Below are positions 10,202 through 21,527 of a stretch of 64,000 nucleotides of DNA, in pieces. How positions within the stretch are numbered: position 1 is the stretch's first letter; every line of letters begins with the position of its first letter. A program made the position numbers and the translations under genes. The stretch spans positions 62,001 to 126,000 of the forward strand of contig KN817538.1 in assembly GCA_000827495.1 (NCBI GenBank), written 5' to 3'. Source of the DNA: Hypholoma sublateritium FD-334 SS-4 (lineage: Eukaryota > Basidiomycota > Agaricomycetes > Agaricales > Strophariaceae). The notes beneath the pieces were generated by a model. It did not search any database, was not told the DNA's origin, and saw only the letters and a list, made by a program, of their open reading frames with translations.

Positions 10202-12144
10202 ATGACTCACACCGTAATCAGGCCGAGTGACGCTCACGCCAAAGGATGTATCATCGAAGAATCCCACATTGTTCGATCGTTTCCTACATTGCAAAAACTA
10301 TCACAAACAGAAGAGAATACGGCGAGTCGATATCAAATATGTGTGTGAGAGCTATAAAGTAGCTCCGAAGTAGACGTCGAGCCGCGCCTTGATGGATCAC
10401 TACTTGATATATGTATATGCTGTTTATCTTCTACTCCTCGCTTTCATTGTTTTCTCGACATTGTTCTTTGCTATATCCCCGACTCTTGCTTTGTGTTGTA
10501 AAATATGTATGTTCTATATCTCTTACTATCCTCGGAAATTCGGCCGTAGTTTGTTTGAAGTCTTTCGAGTAAGTGAAGTCAGTAAAAGACTCCGTTCTTC
10601 GGCTAACAATATTCTCACTCTCATGGTGCTTGCAATCATCCTCTTGCAACACTGAGTATATAGCTATCTTACGGGTACGTCTTACACATCTGCCGCGATC
10701 TATTTTGTGGTTATCTAAAAATTTCAACCCGGTAAATGGTATCAGCACAACAACCAAGCGATTCCACAGATCGATAAACTATCGTTGAATCACACCAGCG
10801 AATATCCAACGTGCGTACCATCTATTCTTTCTATCAAAAACTTTAACACATCGGACATTTCAGATTTAATTGAGGAAATCTTTGTGTAAATTCGAGTGAT
10901 CACAAAAAAAAATCTAGGAAAGCTTCCGGGGCTATTCAAAGGCGGGGAACAACGAAGAGTGTGGTCCCAGGCACGGGGGCGGCGGCGGGATGTGGATATA
11001 GGCGCGTGCACACCCGGCTTGTCCATAGCTAATTGAAAGGTAAACGTGTTATGGCATTTTGCAGTGGTTTTGATTCACGCACTTTATCCCGCCGGCCAGT
11101 CCATCGCGGATAGAAATACTGCGATTGTAGCATTTCGTTGGGCCCCAGCTCTTCGTACAGTTTGTCGATGTCACGTTTCTTCCGCCTGCCCTCCGCGCAA
11201 CGTCCGCGCCCGCGAATTGCTTCTGGGCAGCGGCTGCCTTGAAGCTTCGCGCTGTGAAGAATCGACTGCGAACACCCACTGGGATCAGCTGAAATTTGGC
11301 TCAAGGGACAGAAAACATAATGCACAACAGTGTCGCATCGTCATGGGACACACTACTTACTACCTTCGCTCGTACGTGTATACAGACCCGCAGTCGTCAG
11401 TTCCTGCCTTCTCCGACACTTGTTCTTGCTCCAGAGTGAGGTTCCCAAGGTGGCCGGCTAGAGTGTGGTTCTCAAGTGACGTTGGAGGACATTTCCTGCT
11501 CGACTCAGAGTGCCTGTCTTCAAGTAGTTCCATTAAACTGGATTAGTTATTGAAGCGGGCACTGTACGACTGAAAAATCTCGCAGTCTATTAGGTTAGAG
11601 CCGTCCTTCGGCGTGGGCAGACCATACGGCGTGTTGGCGAGGGAGTGTTTACAGCAGGCCAAAAAGCAGACGTGTCAAACAGAGGAAGATTCATATGCTG
11701 CAGGAACTCGAGGGCAAGAGCAGAATCGGCACCAGCGCCAACGGCAAACGCGCACGCGTAACACATGATATATCGCAAAGACAGGTTGGAGAGGATAACA
11801 GCGACGATGTACCGGCGATGTGAAGGTCGATGTCAAGACTCGGATGTCTGCAGACGATGTGAAACATGGGGAAACAAACACCGGCCGCACCAATCAAAAT
11901 ATGTCCCACCTTTGTGTCCCACCGTGTGAATACTCTCGCATTATTATATAGAAGATACCTTTGTTTAGAATATTATTGTATCATGTAACGGCAAATCAAT
12001 CGCATCAGCTATCTCGTTATCTGAATTCATAACTGTATCTGAATCTACCGATTTGTACATAGAGGGTACCTGTTATAGCGGTCAAATCCCAGCCAGCTCC
12101 CTCGTTGGTCCGCTCACCATCGGCGTATAACTACTAAATTTCTT
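10202..12144. other. Decayed 3' tail, end of duplication copy 1, and spacer
   Basis: 10202-10348 is the former C-terminal coding tail (in-frame match to residues beyond the TGG in the paralogue). 10349-10885 is non-coding DNA matching 17461-17981. 10886-11964 is spacer unique to this side; open frames at 11046-11546 and its complement show no domain and no paralogue. From about 11965 the 3' flank of the second minus gene begins. No gene supported. Confidence 0.6.
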
Positions 12145-14793
12145 TTACACCTTCAATTCCATGGTCATGTAATCACGAATTGTCGGGGCACTGGAGGCTT
12201 AAAGTAGGCAATGATTAACAAGTGGTACATGGATCTGGAGGTAATTGGCTCACCTGAGCGTTTGGAAGTGAAGATTGATTTGAGGCTTTTCAACGATTTC
12301 TTATTCGATGACGACGAAGATGGTGGTATAACATCGAGGTGTGATAGCCCTGGACTCGCGGTATTCTCCAGAGGGTCGGCAACATTTCCTCGGAAGTGAG
12401 TGTTCCACGTCGTGTCATCCAGCCAAATCGAAAAAGGAGCAACAGCCAGACACCGATTGCTTTGTTTGGGCCCACTCGTAGCGTGTAGCTCGTCATATGT
12501 GGGTCCCGTACAGTGGAGTAGATTATTGTACGGCGAATCCCAGATATAATGCTGTTCGTTGTCCCCGCTCTGATGATAAACTGGAGTCTCTTTCTGCTTC
12601 TTCTGATTGGCGGTCGGATCTGAGGGGCGTGAAACAGCCATACCCCAGACGGGTGCATGGAGAGTAGCAGTTACGATAAATAACGATCCGTTTTTTATGC
12701 CTTGGTATTTAGTCTCTTTGGCGAATTTGTACCAAGAAAAAACATTTTCTCGGAAATACTCTTTTGCACCTACTCTCGCGAATTCATTCTTATCAAATTC
12801 TTGCATTACCCCGCCTTCGGGAAGTATCAACATGGCGAAGTCCTTGGAATGGTCACACGTGAAGCTGAAATGACTATATTGTCGTTAAGGAGAAGGCGAA
12901 TATGATATAAAAAATCGTGACTAACTCTGATGTAGACGTCGATTTTCTTGTTGCATTCTGAGCATATATGGTTGGACGCTGAAGACTCCACGGAAGAGCT
13001 GATCTATTCATATAATCAGAAAATACTGCACATTGTTGGTGCGTTTCGGGGGCAATGGTTCCGTTTCTTCGATTCTCCTCCTGAGATTTGAAAACGTTGA
13101 ACAGCGTTCGGAATCCACCAAGGCTATCCATAAATCCTATATCACCAATAGCGATGGACTCTAGGGCTCCTGTTCTGTTGTTCACAATGGCAGGTGGTTT
13201 CCAGAGTGCAGATAGTACCGTAGCCGTCTCAAGGGTTATGAGCCGGGCTCTCATGTAAATGGAAATGGCCGTCTCTTCACGTGAAAAATGACACCAGTGC
13301 TGAAGTCCAGCGTTCGTTTGTGTTTTGTTTAAGGAGCCAAAAGAACACCTTACCCTGTTACCGTCGTCGATGCCTATCGGCTGGAATTCTAGAATCCTCG
13401 GCTCAACTCTTAACTTCACTGTGAAATACGCCTCGTTAATATGACGCGAGAGATGACACAAAAAACTCTTCGCTCACGCGGTATATTGGAACGCATATTG
13501 TTCGGAAGTGAGCTATTACTGAGTATATTTCGATTTTCTTGTTCTGAAAGATTAAATATGACGCTGAGATTATTTAAAGCGGAGGATTAAACTTACCGTG
13601 GGCAGTGATACCTTCCCCGTAAGGCTCGACCTAGCAGACGACAATCGTTCATGTAGTCATAATAAACAAATCTGATGCACATACCAAATCTTCCAAAATA
13701 GATTGTAACAATCGATGTCCTGCCAGATATTGAACTGATTAATGGATAAGTACAAATTATCAAGATAATCACCTTCAGCAGAGCTGTCTCCTTCAGCAAC
13801 CTATTGATTATATTGTAAAGAGTTACAAAAGAATAGATATACAATGGGACATACAGTGCTCTTTCGTGACAGATGAGAAGCAGAGTCTGTAGGTCCGGGG
13901 ATAGAAATGGATTTATCAGAAAAGTCACCCTGAATTTATAAAATCAAAAGAGGGTTTGAATCAATTATGATTTCTAGATTAAAAAGGTAGAGCACTTTAC
14001 CGCTACAGATCCATCGTCCCAGTTCTTGACATGTGCCCATGTATAATCTGCCGACAGTCCTTCAGTATTGCTATTAGACAGTCAGATATATGAATAAACA
14101 GACTGACGATCTGGTACAGGTTCCTCGATATATTCTAATATCGCAGACCATGGAGTCTCTTGATGGAGTTTGATTCGATGACCATAGTTGTCGAAATGTG
14201 GCTCGCTTTCGTCTAGAATAGTGTATTGAATGATAGATAACACCGGCGAGTAAACAAGGCCTAAGATTTACCTATCTCAGCGACATCCGGCTGCTCATTT
14301 TCCTGGGCCTTTTCTTCGTCCTTAGCCTAAAGTGGAAGATGATCAGATCAAATATGATGCGCTATCGAACAGAGTTACCTCGACGGTAGAGTTCTTCCAT
14401 TCTCTTATTTTTTTATCTGCCGTGAAGGGAAGCAGGTCTACATCTGCTTCGTTCAGAAGTTTGTCTATTTCTTGGATGCTTTTTGGAATATTGCTGGAAC
14501 TTTGAGGGCTCGTCTGGATTTGTGCAGGTACTTGGTCATTGTCAACCCAGAAACTACGGCTAAATCTAGGGAGATGAGGCCTAGAAGGTAGCCCTCTCGA
14601 TTTGCGCTTTGAATTACAAATGTCAAAACTGTAGCATTTCTTATTATTGATGATGCAGGACTGTTACCTCAGAACCAAAGTTGACCTGAGCTTCAGTGCT
14701 AATATTTCCGAGCGTTGTATCTTCAACATCATCTGGGTCTGTCGGGTCAGAGACAGGAAGGTTTGAAGATTCGCCTGCAACGGAATTGGGCAT
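12145..14793 (-). CDS. Uncharacterised mushroom-family protein, copy 2, minus member; apparent 1-nt frameshift
   Basis: Thirteen exons: 14793-14668, 14606-14379, 14326-14272, 14212-14108, 14047-14001, 13929-13855, 13800-13773, 13719-13685, 13630-13597, 13543-13354, 13299-12926, 12864-12254 and 12197-12145. The product would be about 653 aa, starting MPNSVAGESSN. Core motifs are IGDIGFMDSLGGFRTLFNVF, MLILPEGG, NVFSWYKFAKE and NGSLFIVTA, ending SAPTIRDYMTMELKV. Exon 10 is one nucleotide short of frame. Between PRE and SRHIN the paralogue has 18 nt where this copy has 17, near a run of six A at 13459-13464 (forward). Either the gene is inactivated there or the base is a sequencing error; all other exons are open and correctly phased. 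The intron at 13353-13300 uses a normal GTAAGG donor. Function unknown. Confidence 0.72.
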
Positions 14794-15724
14794 GTATACG
14801 AAAATTAGTGGTGCGGAAGAAATTTTCAAGGGAAGACAGGTCGCGAGGCTTTATCAGGCCGATCTGTCAAAACGTGATTCTCTTCGCCGTGAGGATTTAA
14901 GGAGACCAAAATGGCTGTGATGGGACCCTTGATTAGCGTTCCAGGTGGCCATTGTTCTTCCTGATGACAAAGGTTGCTTTGTGTGCAGACATAACTTCCG
15001 GTCCCTTCCAGCGACATGACTCGGGGGTTCATTCCGAAATATATCAAAACAGACGCGAAAAGGCAGGAAAAGACTGCCCGTTTTACTAGTCCATTTACAG
15101 ACAGCTGTCAAGGTTGCTCGTTTGAGACTCATCAGGTAATATCGAGCGGGTGCATCAGGTTAGCAAAAATCATTAGCACGACGTGAAACAAGATGTCTGC
15201 CAGTCTGGGGAGATTACAAAGACTACAGTTGACAGAGCCTAGCAGTGCCAGAGCCACAGACTAACTTCAAGTTGAAAGCGTGGCAGCTTGAGCAAAGTTG
15301 GAACTTAGAGCAAAGCTTGGTAGCAGCAGCTAGCAAGTTCCGCGCAAGTTCCGCGTGCCATTGAGCACCAGACTAAGTAGTAAAGATTTTTCCGTGATAC
15401 TATCATTTCAGAAAGCAGGACCCGCGGAGTGGGGTCGGTGAGGTTACAGCAGTTTTCGAAACTCTTGAGTTGCTCTTGAAGTACTCTTGAAGTAATGATA
15501 TTTCCCGGAGTGCATCTGGAGTTGGAAAGTACGGCGATCACCGTATCGCGTAATTACATAAGTACAGACGTCATGATAGGACAAACCGAACAAATCACCA
15601 CGTGATTCCTTGAAATGTTAATCCAGTCTTGAACCAGTCATTCGAGTCGTTGATCATAAAGCTTTCAGACCGTAAAGCGCCGTGAGCGCCCCGGATTTTA
15701 TCGTCCACTGGAAAAGCCATAAAA
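14794..15724. promoter_or_regulatory. Shared bidirectional promoter region, copy 2
   Basis: About 0.93 kb separates the start codons at 14793 (-) and 15725 (+), matching the 1.03 kb region of copy 1 in position and partly in sequence. There is no supported ORF and no clear TATA box. Promoter role is inferred from the head-to-head gene arrangement. Confidence 0.5.
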
Positions 15725-17460
15725 ATGGTAAAAAACTTCCTGCCCGTTTCAATTATAAATCTCATATATGGCTGGCTTTCCATAGGTTTCGGATGGTGCA
15801 TCCTACTTCCCAGAAGGAGCCTCGGTTGATTCGACCTCTACTGTTGACGACTCTCCATCGCTGCACGACGCGAAGCGCCGTGCCAGAATATCACAGAATA
15901 TCAATCAGGTCTACGCGTTCCCTCGACTGCTGACGGTACAACACTGCCATGGCCGTGCCGAATCGTATTGTCGTTCTTTGCTATTGGAAAGACATGGCTT
16001 TCCACTCTATCACCCTACAGTGGCTCTCAAAAAAGGCTCGATATACTTAGAGAAAGGTATAAGCATTGGAGATGTGGGATTCATTTGGCCCGGCGGCTCT
16101 TTCCGATTCTTCTTCAATATTTTCCTTCCCGTCGACGATCCCATCCACGCAGGCTACACTCCCACAGAGTTCAAGCCCATTGAACCGCCACTTGATTCTG
16201 AGGTAAATTTTATCCCAGATTACTTCAAACCTGGCACTATCATCGCTAGTGAAGGTATTAAAGTTGTCAAACACAGCACTGAACCTCTGTGAGCTTCCTG
16301 TTGTTAGCCCTTCATTAAATGTGATACGAATTGCACCATAGCGACGCGTCCTTCTACTCGAAGAAGCGAGAAGGCGGTATATTGATCTTGCCTCGCGGCG
16401 CCTCAAGGCAAGACATGACTACCACAGATCGACTACACGAATACGTGCAGAGAAATGCACCACATTGGTACCAAGTTATAAACCATTACTCGGATTGTAC
16501 TCTCCACCCAAATGGGTCGTTGGTGATCGTGACAGGATGCGACAAGGCCGCTGACTACGCAAACTCGTCTTTCTCCAACACAGAGAAAAGACATCACGGA
16601 ATATCTTTGCGGTATACTTGGAAGCCGAATTACGATCCGCCGTGGACGCAATATGAGCATGCCGACGTGCATTGGTTTCAGCCCTACAAGGACGACGTCA
16701 TAAGTGCTTCACCAAATCAATGTGTCTTTGTACGCACTCTCCGGGTGTCGCTCAGCAGTCTTTCGTGGGCCAAGGCTTTACCCGTTATCTCGCCCACATC
16801 CCGCTTTGTCAGCCTTATCGTCAAGGAACGTTCTCTGCTCCAGCGCTGTCGGGATATCATCGCCGTTTGGCACAAGACCAGATATCGCGAGAAAGAGCTC
16901 CTTGCAAAAATTCATCTGGACGAAAAAGTAAGAGATCGTTATAAAGATTGCTCAATAAACATCTATAACTCTGAATAGTATTACTTCGAACCCAATGTGA
17001 TCATCGCGCAAATCATGTTGGGCCAAGTGAGTATATTCTCACCTTGCCTTGCGTTGGCATTCAAATTACTTATCCATCAACTAGTTTCCCAACGCCAATA
17101 CAAGCCTGGTTGACGATTCAGTATGGTGCTCCCGTGCCCAAGGCGTGAGTGCAGTGCCTTCCGCAAACTGTTTATGTTCTACTAACTCGACTTTAAATAT
17201 GGCAGGGCCTCGGAACGGCGTCGAACATATTTGCTTTGGTGAACAAAGTTCTGGACACTTGTGATGTCGTTGAAAACCATGGCAAGTCATTTCCTTTGTA
17301 CCCTATATCTTGGATTGCTCACACTGCAATTAGGCCGAGTGACGCTCACGCCCAAGGCTGTATCACCGCACAACCCCACATTGCTCAACCGTTTCCTACA
17401 CTGCAGAAACTATCACAGGCAGAAGAAAATACGGCGAGTCGATATTGCATACGTATGTGA
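15725..17460 (+). CDS. Uncharacterised mushroom-family protein, copy 2, plus member of divergent pair
   Basis: Exons 15725-15727, 15786-16288, 16342-16927, 16979-17026, 17085-17144 and 17206-17460 encode 484 aa. As in copy 1, the first coding exon is only the ATG, directly followed by a GTAAAA donor. Core motifs are SIGDVGFIWPGGSFRFFFN, GGILILPRGASRQDM, HWYQVINHYSD, NGSLVIVTGCDKAADYA and VDDSVWCSRAQG. The last exon runs 48 codons further than copy 1 because copy 1 has TGA where this copy has TGG (17314-17316). Intact. I recall this fold family as abundant and uncharacterised in mushroom genomes; that is memory, not a search result. It lies 537 bp upstream of the HET gene on the same strand. 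Enzymatic residues cannot be assigned. Confidence 0.85.
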
Positions 17461-17996
17461 GAGTTATAAAGTGGCCTAAAAGTAGACGCCAAGCCGCATC
17501 TTGCTACTACTACCTTGCTGTTTATTTTCTCCTCATCGCTTTCACTGTTTTCTTGACATTGTTCTTTGCTATATCCCCGACTCTTGCTTTGTGTTGTAAA
17601 CTATGTATGTTCTATATCTCTTAATTCTCAGAAATTAAGCCGTACTTTGTTTGAGGTTTTTCGCAAGTTTTTCGAGTAAGTGAAAATCAGTAACAGACTC
17701 CGTTCTTCGGCTAAAAATATTCTCACTGTCAGGGTGGCGTAACTGGCTGACACTTTCAATCCTCTTGCAACGCTTATATACTAGTTATTCTACAGGTACC
17801 TCTTACACATCTGCCGCGATCCATTTTGCGATTATCTAGAGGTTTTCCCCGGTAATCGGTATCAGCACAACAGACAAGAGATTCCACGGATCGATCAACT
17901 AGCGTTGAATCACCGTCGCTCATAGCACAAGATTGGACCGGATCGACCACCAGCGAATATCCAACGTGTTGAGGAAATCTTTGCTTGGTCCTTGCC
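17461..17996. other. Spacer between duplicated pair and HET gene
   Basis: Non-coding and largely shared with 10349-10885. Similarity to copy 1 stops at about 17981, 16 bases before the HET start codon, so copy 1 has lost whatever followed. It probably holds the HET promoter. No TATA box is obvious. Confidence 0.5.
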
Positions 17997-19682
17997 ATGA
18001 AAACACTTTCGCAGCCCGACTTCCGGACAATGGCGGCCGAGGTGCTCTTTTTCAAGGCATTCAGGCAGTACATCTCCGTTACGATGCCTATCCGCCTCAT
18101 CAAGCTCCCACAAGAGGAGTTTATAGACCGGTACGGAGTACTGTCCTACTTAAAAGGCAAGTTAGAGGCGTCAAATGATCACCAACATCTGCTGAGCCTC
18201 ATTGCCTCGAAAATGGATGCTGTCGAGGTGACGAAAGTTCCGGACCATAAATACGCGGATGAGATTGCAGAAAAATTCATTGAAGACAGCTCTATAATAC
18301 AAGATTTCTTCAGACATCACACTCGTTTCGCTATATTATCGCACACTTGGATTACGCTGGCAACCGACGAGACCGAGGTCTCCCATCCCGACAAAAGGGA
18401 AATAACATTTCACAACACAAGGACTATTGTCAAGGAGAACGCGAAGATCCGAATTGTCTCTTCGGAGGCTCAAGGTCCTGGATTTGATAAATTCAAGAAA
18501 TTCTGTCGCGCTGCTTACACACTGTACGACGTTGAATTCGCCTGGATGGACACCATTTGCATCGACAAGCCTGCGGAGACCAACGAATCGATCGGTTCTA
18601 TGTTCAAGTGGTATTTCAACTCCTCGATATGCATCGTCTATCTCGCATCTACGACATCTACCAAAGATGTTGCTTCGGATCCTTGGTTCACTCGCGGATG
18701 GACCCTACAGGAACTATTGGTCCCCAAAAAAGTGGCATTCTTTTCGTGGAACTGGGAGCTCATTGGGTCTTACGACAAGGAAGCTGATATCCGCCACATG
18801 AAAGAGCAAGAGATGAGCAACATTATTCACAATGTAACAACTATTCATGCCGAAGAGCTCTACGGCTTTAGGCCTGGCCTCATTCAAGGCATACCGTCGC
18901 GCATGATTTGGATCAAAAATCGCAAAACGTCTCATGAAGAAGATATCGCTTATTCGCTCATGGGCGTTTTTGGAGTCGTTTTCCCGGTTGATTACAGCGA
19001 AGGCCGGGAAAAGGCATTTTTCCGCCTTTTAGAGGCCATCATACAAAAATCTATCAACCTGAACACGCTTTCGATCTTCAACTACGCCGGGCGGTCTGTT
19101 TCTAATAATATCCACGGAACCAACATCCTTCCATCCGAACCTAATTGTTATTCAAGCCGGCATGTTTCCTTAAACGACTTCGTGCATTATGTTCCATTGA
19201 AACCACTGAAATTGGGTCCAAATGGCCTTAAAGTCAATCTCGTGCTCGTGTTCGCCGTGTTGGACAAGTCCTTCTCCGAAAATATTGCCGATGATACACC
19301 TCCTATGTTTACATGTTTGCAAAACAAAATGGCTAAGATATGGGCTGATGAACGTGTTGTCGTCCACCTACTTCACAACACTCCAAGGGATCGCGCAAAA
19401 CTGTCTTCGCATAATTGTTTTGTATTTGGAATTTGGAACTTCGAAGACAAGGAGGACAAGATTATTTTGCCGGATATCTGCCCTGCCTTTCTTTTACAGC
19501 TTAATGCGCCACCAAAGGTCTCAATCGACTTAATTGAGAGCAGCAATTTTTCCCCTGCTTCGAAGGTCGACACGATGACTGTAATCATACTAAAGAAACA
19601 TAAAGGTCGCCCCGTGAATCTAGAGCTTATGAAAAAAGATCTTAAACTCTTTACTTTGAGCTATGTTGAGTGTCGTCTTTAA
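17997..19682 (+). CDS. HET-domain protein (heterokaryon-incompatibility type)
   Basis: Single uninterrupted exon, 561 aa, starting MKTLSQPDFRTM. The HET domain covers roughly residues 110-260. It has FAILSHTWI (first motif, usually A-LSY-WG), FAWMDTICIDKPAETNESI (second, W-D-LCI-Q type) and WFTRGWTLQELLVPKKVAFF (third, RGWT-QE). It continues with PSRMIWIKNR, DIAYSLMGVFGVVFPVDYSEG and AFFRLLEAI, the block that usually follows HET in basidiomycete proteins (DUF8212-like). There is no signal peptide and no membrane segment. HET domains trigger programmed cell death in vegetative incompatibility of ascomycetes and are related to TIR domains; whether this one does so is not shown. It lies downstream of the second divergent pair in the same direction as its plus gene. 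A decayed relative lies at 3116-4620. Confidence 0.92.
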   Translation: MKTLSQPDFRTMAAEVLFFKAFRQYISVTMPIRLIKLPQEEFIDRYGVLSYLKGKLEASNDHQHLLSLIASKMDAVEVTKVPDHKYADEIAEKFIEDSSIIQDFFRHHTRFAILSHTWITLATDETEVSHPDKREITFHNTRTIVKENAKIRIVSSEAQGPGFDKFKKFCRAAYTLYDVEFAWMDTICIDKPAETNESIGSMFKWYFNSSICIVYLASTTSTKDVASDPWFTRGWTLQELLVPKKVAFFSWNWELIGSYDKEADIRHMKEQEMSNIIHNVTTIHAEELYGFRPGLIQGIPSRMIWIKNRKTSHEEDIAYSLMGVFGVVFPVDYSEGREKAFFRLLEAIIQKSINLNTLSIFNYAGRSVSNNIHGTNILPSEPNCYSSRHVSLNDFVHYVPLKPLKLGPNGLKVNLVLVFAVLDKSFSENIADDTPPMFTCLQNKMAKIWADERVVVHLLHNTPRDRAKLSSHNCFVFGIWNFEDKEDKIILPDICPAFLLQLNAPPKVSIDLIESSNFSPASKVDTMTVIILKKHKGRPVNLELMKKDLKLFTLSYVECRL

Positions 19683-20076
19683 TAATGTTCAAGCGTACTA
19701 GATCTGTGTGTACCTTTCAATTATACCAGAAAACCAGATTTCGAAAATGTTTTGACAGGACTAAATAAATGACGAGATGAGATAATACTTACATCTATTC
19801 AAAATTTCTGCTGAAATTTCACTCATTTGTATGTCAGACAATTTGATATGCCAAACATACAAAACGCGATCTTTGTAATACCTGGTAGACAGTCATTGAG
19901 CCGATGAAAAGTTAGATTAGCTTGATCAGCCCGCTGCTTCAGACTATTCATAATACGAGATTCACATTGAAAGAAGCGTTGCCATTACGGTTATAAGAGT
20001 AAGAGGGGCTCAAGATGTAAGTATGCATCATACAGCAATCAACGGTAACACTCCACCCCTTCCCCGCGGGGAGCGC
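19683..20076. other. Convergent spacer HET / GIS2
   Basis: AT-rich 3' flank between two genes transcribed towards each other. I see no ORF, repeat or structured element. Confidence 0.6.
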
Positions 20077-21527
20077 CTACTGGGCCGCGTCGACGGCGCC
20101 AACACCGGGGCAATCGCGCGAGATGTGGCCCTCAGAACCGCAGGTATAGCAGGCGCGTTTCTGGGGCTGGGTGCAGTCGCGGCTAATGTGTCCCTGCAAA
20201 CAAAAAAAGCTTCAGCACGGACATCCTCATAGAAGCAATCCAAGCAATACGCACGACGCCAGAGCAGTTGTAGCACTTCGCGCCCTGGACGCAGTCGCGG
20301 GACAAGTGGCCGACACCACCGCACGAGTAGCTGCACGGAAATATACGATAAGCAGGATATTCATGCTGAACGGCAAGGCTAATCGTGCGTACCAAGTCTT
20401 CTGGGGTCCTCCACCGAACGATCCGTATCCGCCAGCGCCGCCAGTGGCAGCCTCGGGGCAGGCGCGAGCGATGTGGCCGACCTTTCCGCACTTGTAGCAT
20501 TCGGTGGATGAACCGGAGCTGAATCCTCCAGCACCGCCGGACGCAGCAGCGTCAGGGCAGTCGCGGGACTGTGAGACCGACCATGAACAAAACTGGCAGA
20601 GAAACAGCGAGGGTGCCTCTTACAATGTGACCCTCCGCGCCGCACTTGTAGCAGGACTTGGCTTTAGCGGGAGCGCTACAGTCTCGGGAAACATGGCCCT
20701 CAGCACCGCCTATGGCACATGGTTGAGGACGTTATACACATTACAAAGGAATAAACGACGCACAGTTGTAGCTGAGAAATGTGAAAGAAACACAAAATCA
20801 GTAAAATGCTAGGAGGAAGTCGCAGATCGTATGTGTACGCATGTTCACAGGCGTATGTCTCAGGAGGAAGTCGCGAACAAGCGAGATATTTGAGCGGTAG
20901 GGAATTTGATTTACCAGGTAGGGGTACCAGCTTTGGGGCAGCTTGCCGCTTGATGACCGACTGAAATGCAGGTAAGATACGCATTCACAAAGAAGAAACC
21001 ATTGAACAGAGAACGGGAGGAGCGGAGTAGATATATGTGTGGAGGTTGGATGCGAAATCAATAGGCTGCGAACGCGATAGGGCAGGTTGACGATGATGTG
21101 CATGTGGCGGATGCGATGGCTGGATGGAGAGACAAAAACAATATATTGGTTTTGTTGTAACGAGACGATCTGTATGATCCACGTCCCCAACATGACGAGC
21201 ATATGGATCGACGATAAGGAACATAGAAGCTCTCGTGGCCAAGAAGAGTCGCAGAAAAGAATAAAAAGGGCGCCCGCCTCCACCTGCACCCGTCTAGATA
21301 CAGATGGGATAGTGTAGATAAGGTAGCCGGCCATGGCAGCCATGGACGAGGCACAGGTCATCGACCATACGCGATGTGGTCCTCTCCCATAGGTAGAAGC
21401 AACATAGGGATGGGAAAAAGCTCCGCACATGACGTTATCACGTAGTAAAGGAAATGGATGGGGGAAAACATCAACAGCAACGACACGCACAACCACCGCA
21501 GTTGAAGCATCCACGAGCGCCAGACAT
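20077..21527 (-). CDS. GIS2: CCHC zinc-knuckle nucleic-acid-binding protein (CNBP/Gis2 family)
   Basis: Seven exons: 21527-21491, 20960-20915, 20771-20764, 20709-20624, 20568-20393, 20330-20255 and 20193-20077 (546 nt, 181 aa). The protein is a string of seven CX2CX4HX4C knuckles: CFNCGGFGHQAASC, CYNCGAEGHVSRDC, CYKCGAEGHISRDC, CYKCGKVGHIARAC, CYSCGGVGHLSRDC, CYNCSGVGHISRDC and CYTCGSEGHISRDC. Seven is also the number in yeast Gis2 and vertebrate CNBP, which bind single-stranded nucleic acid and act in translation and mRNA granules. Gly/Ser-rich linkers separate knuckles 3-5. Exon 3 is a micro-exon of only 8 nt (CTACAACT), needed to complete knuckle 2; the first intron is long (530 bp). Three donors are GTGCGT or GTACGC. 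Intact. Confidence 0.93.

Larger units (their letters stand above)
4655..10885. repeat. Tandem segmental duplication, copy 1 (copy 2 at about 11965-17975)
   Basis: Both genes of a divergent pair and their flanks recur in the same order and orientation 7.1-7.3 kb downstream. Corresponding points are 5604/12864, 7566/14793, 8600/15725, 9226/16342 and 10091/17206. Similarity starts near 4660/11968 in non-coding DNA. It ends at the shared ttgaggaaatctttg (about 10873-10887 and 17967-17981), just before the HET start codon of copy 2. The approximately 1.1 kb between the copies is not shared. Confidence 0.9.
11965..17975. repeat. Tandem segmental duplication, copy 2
   Basis: This is the second copy of the divergent gene-pair segment described at 4655-10885. 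It contains genes at 12145-14793 (-) and 15725-17460 (+). It runs up to the start of the HET gene. Coding exons keep nearly the same lengths between copies, while introns and spacers have diverged moderately, so the duplication is not very recent. Confidence 0.9.

Noticed and set aside
10389..10655. 88-codon hydrophobic frame suggesting a membrane peptide
   Set aside because: The homologous stretch in duplication copy 2 (17510-17760) has indels that break the frame, so it is not conserved as coding.
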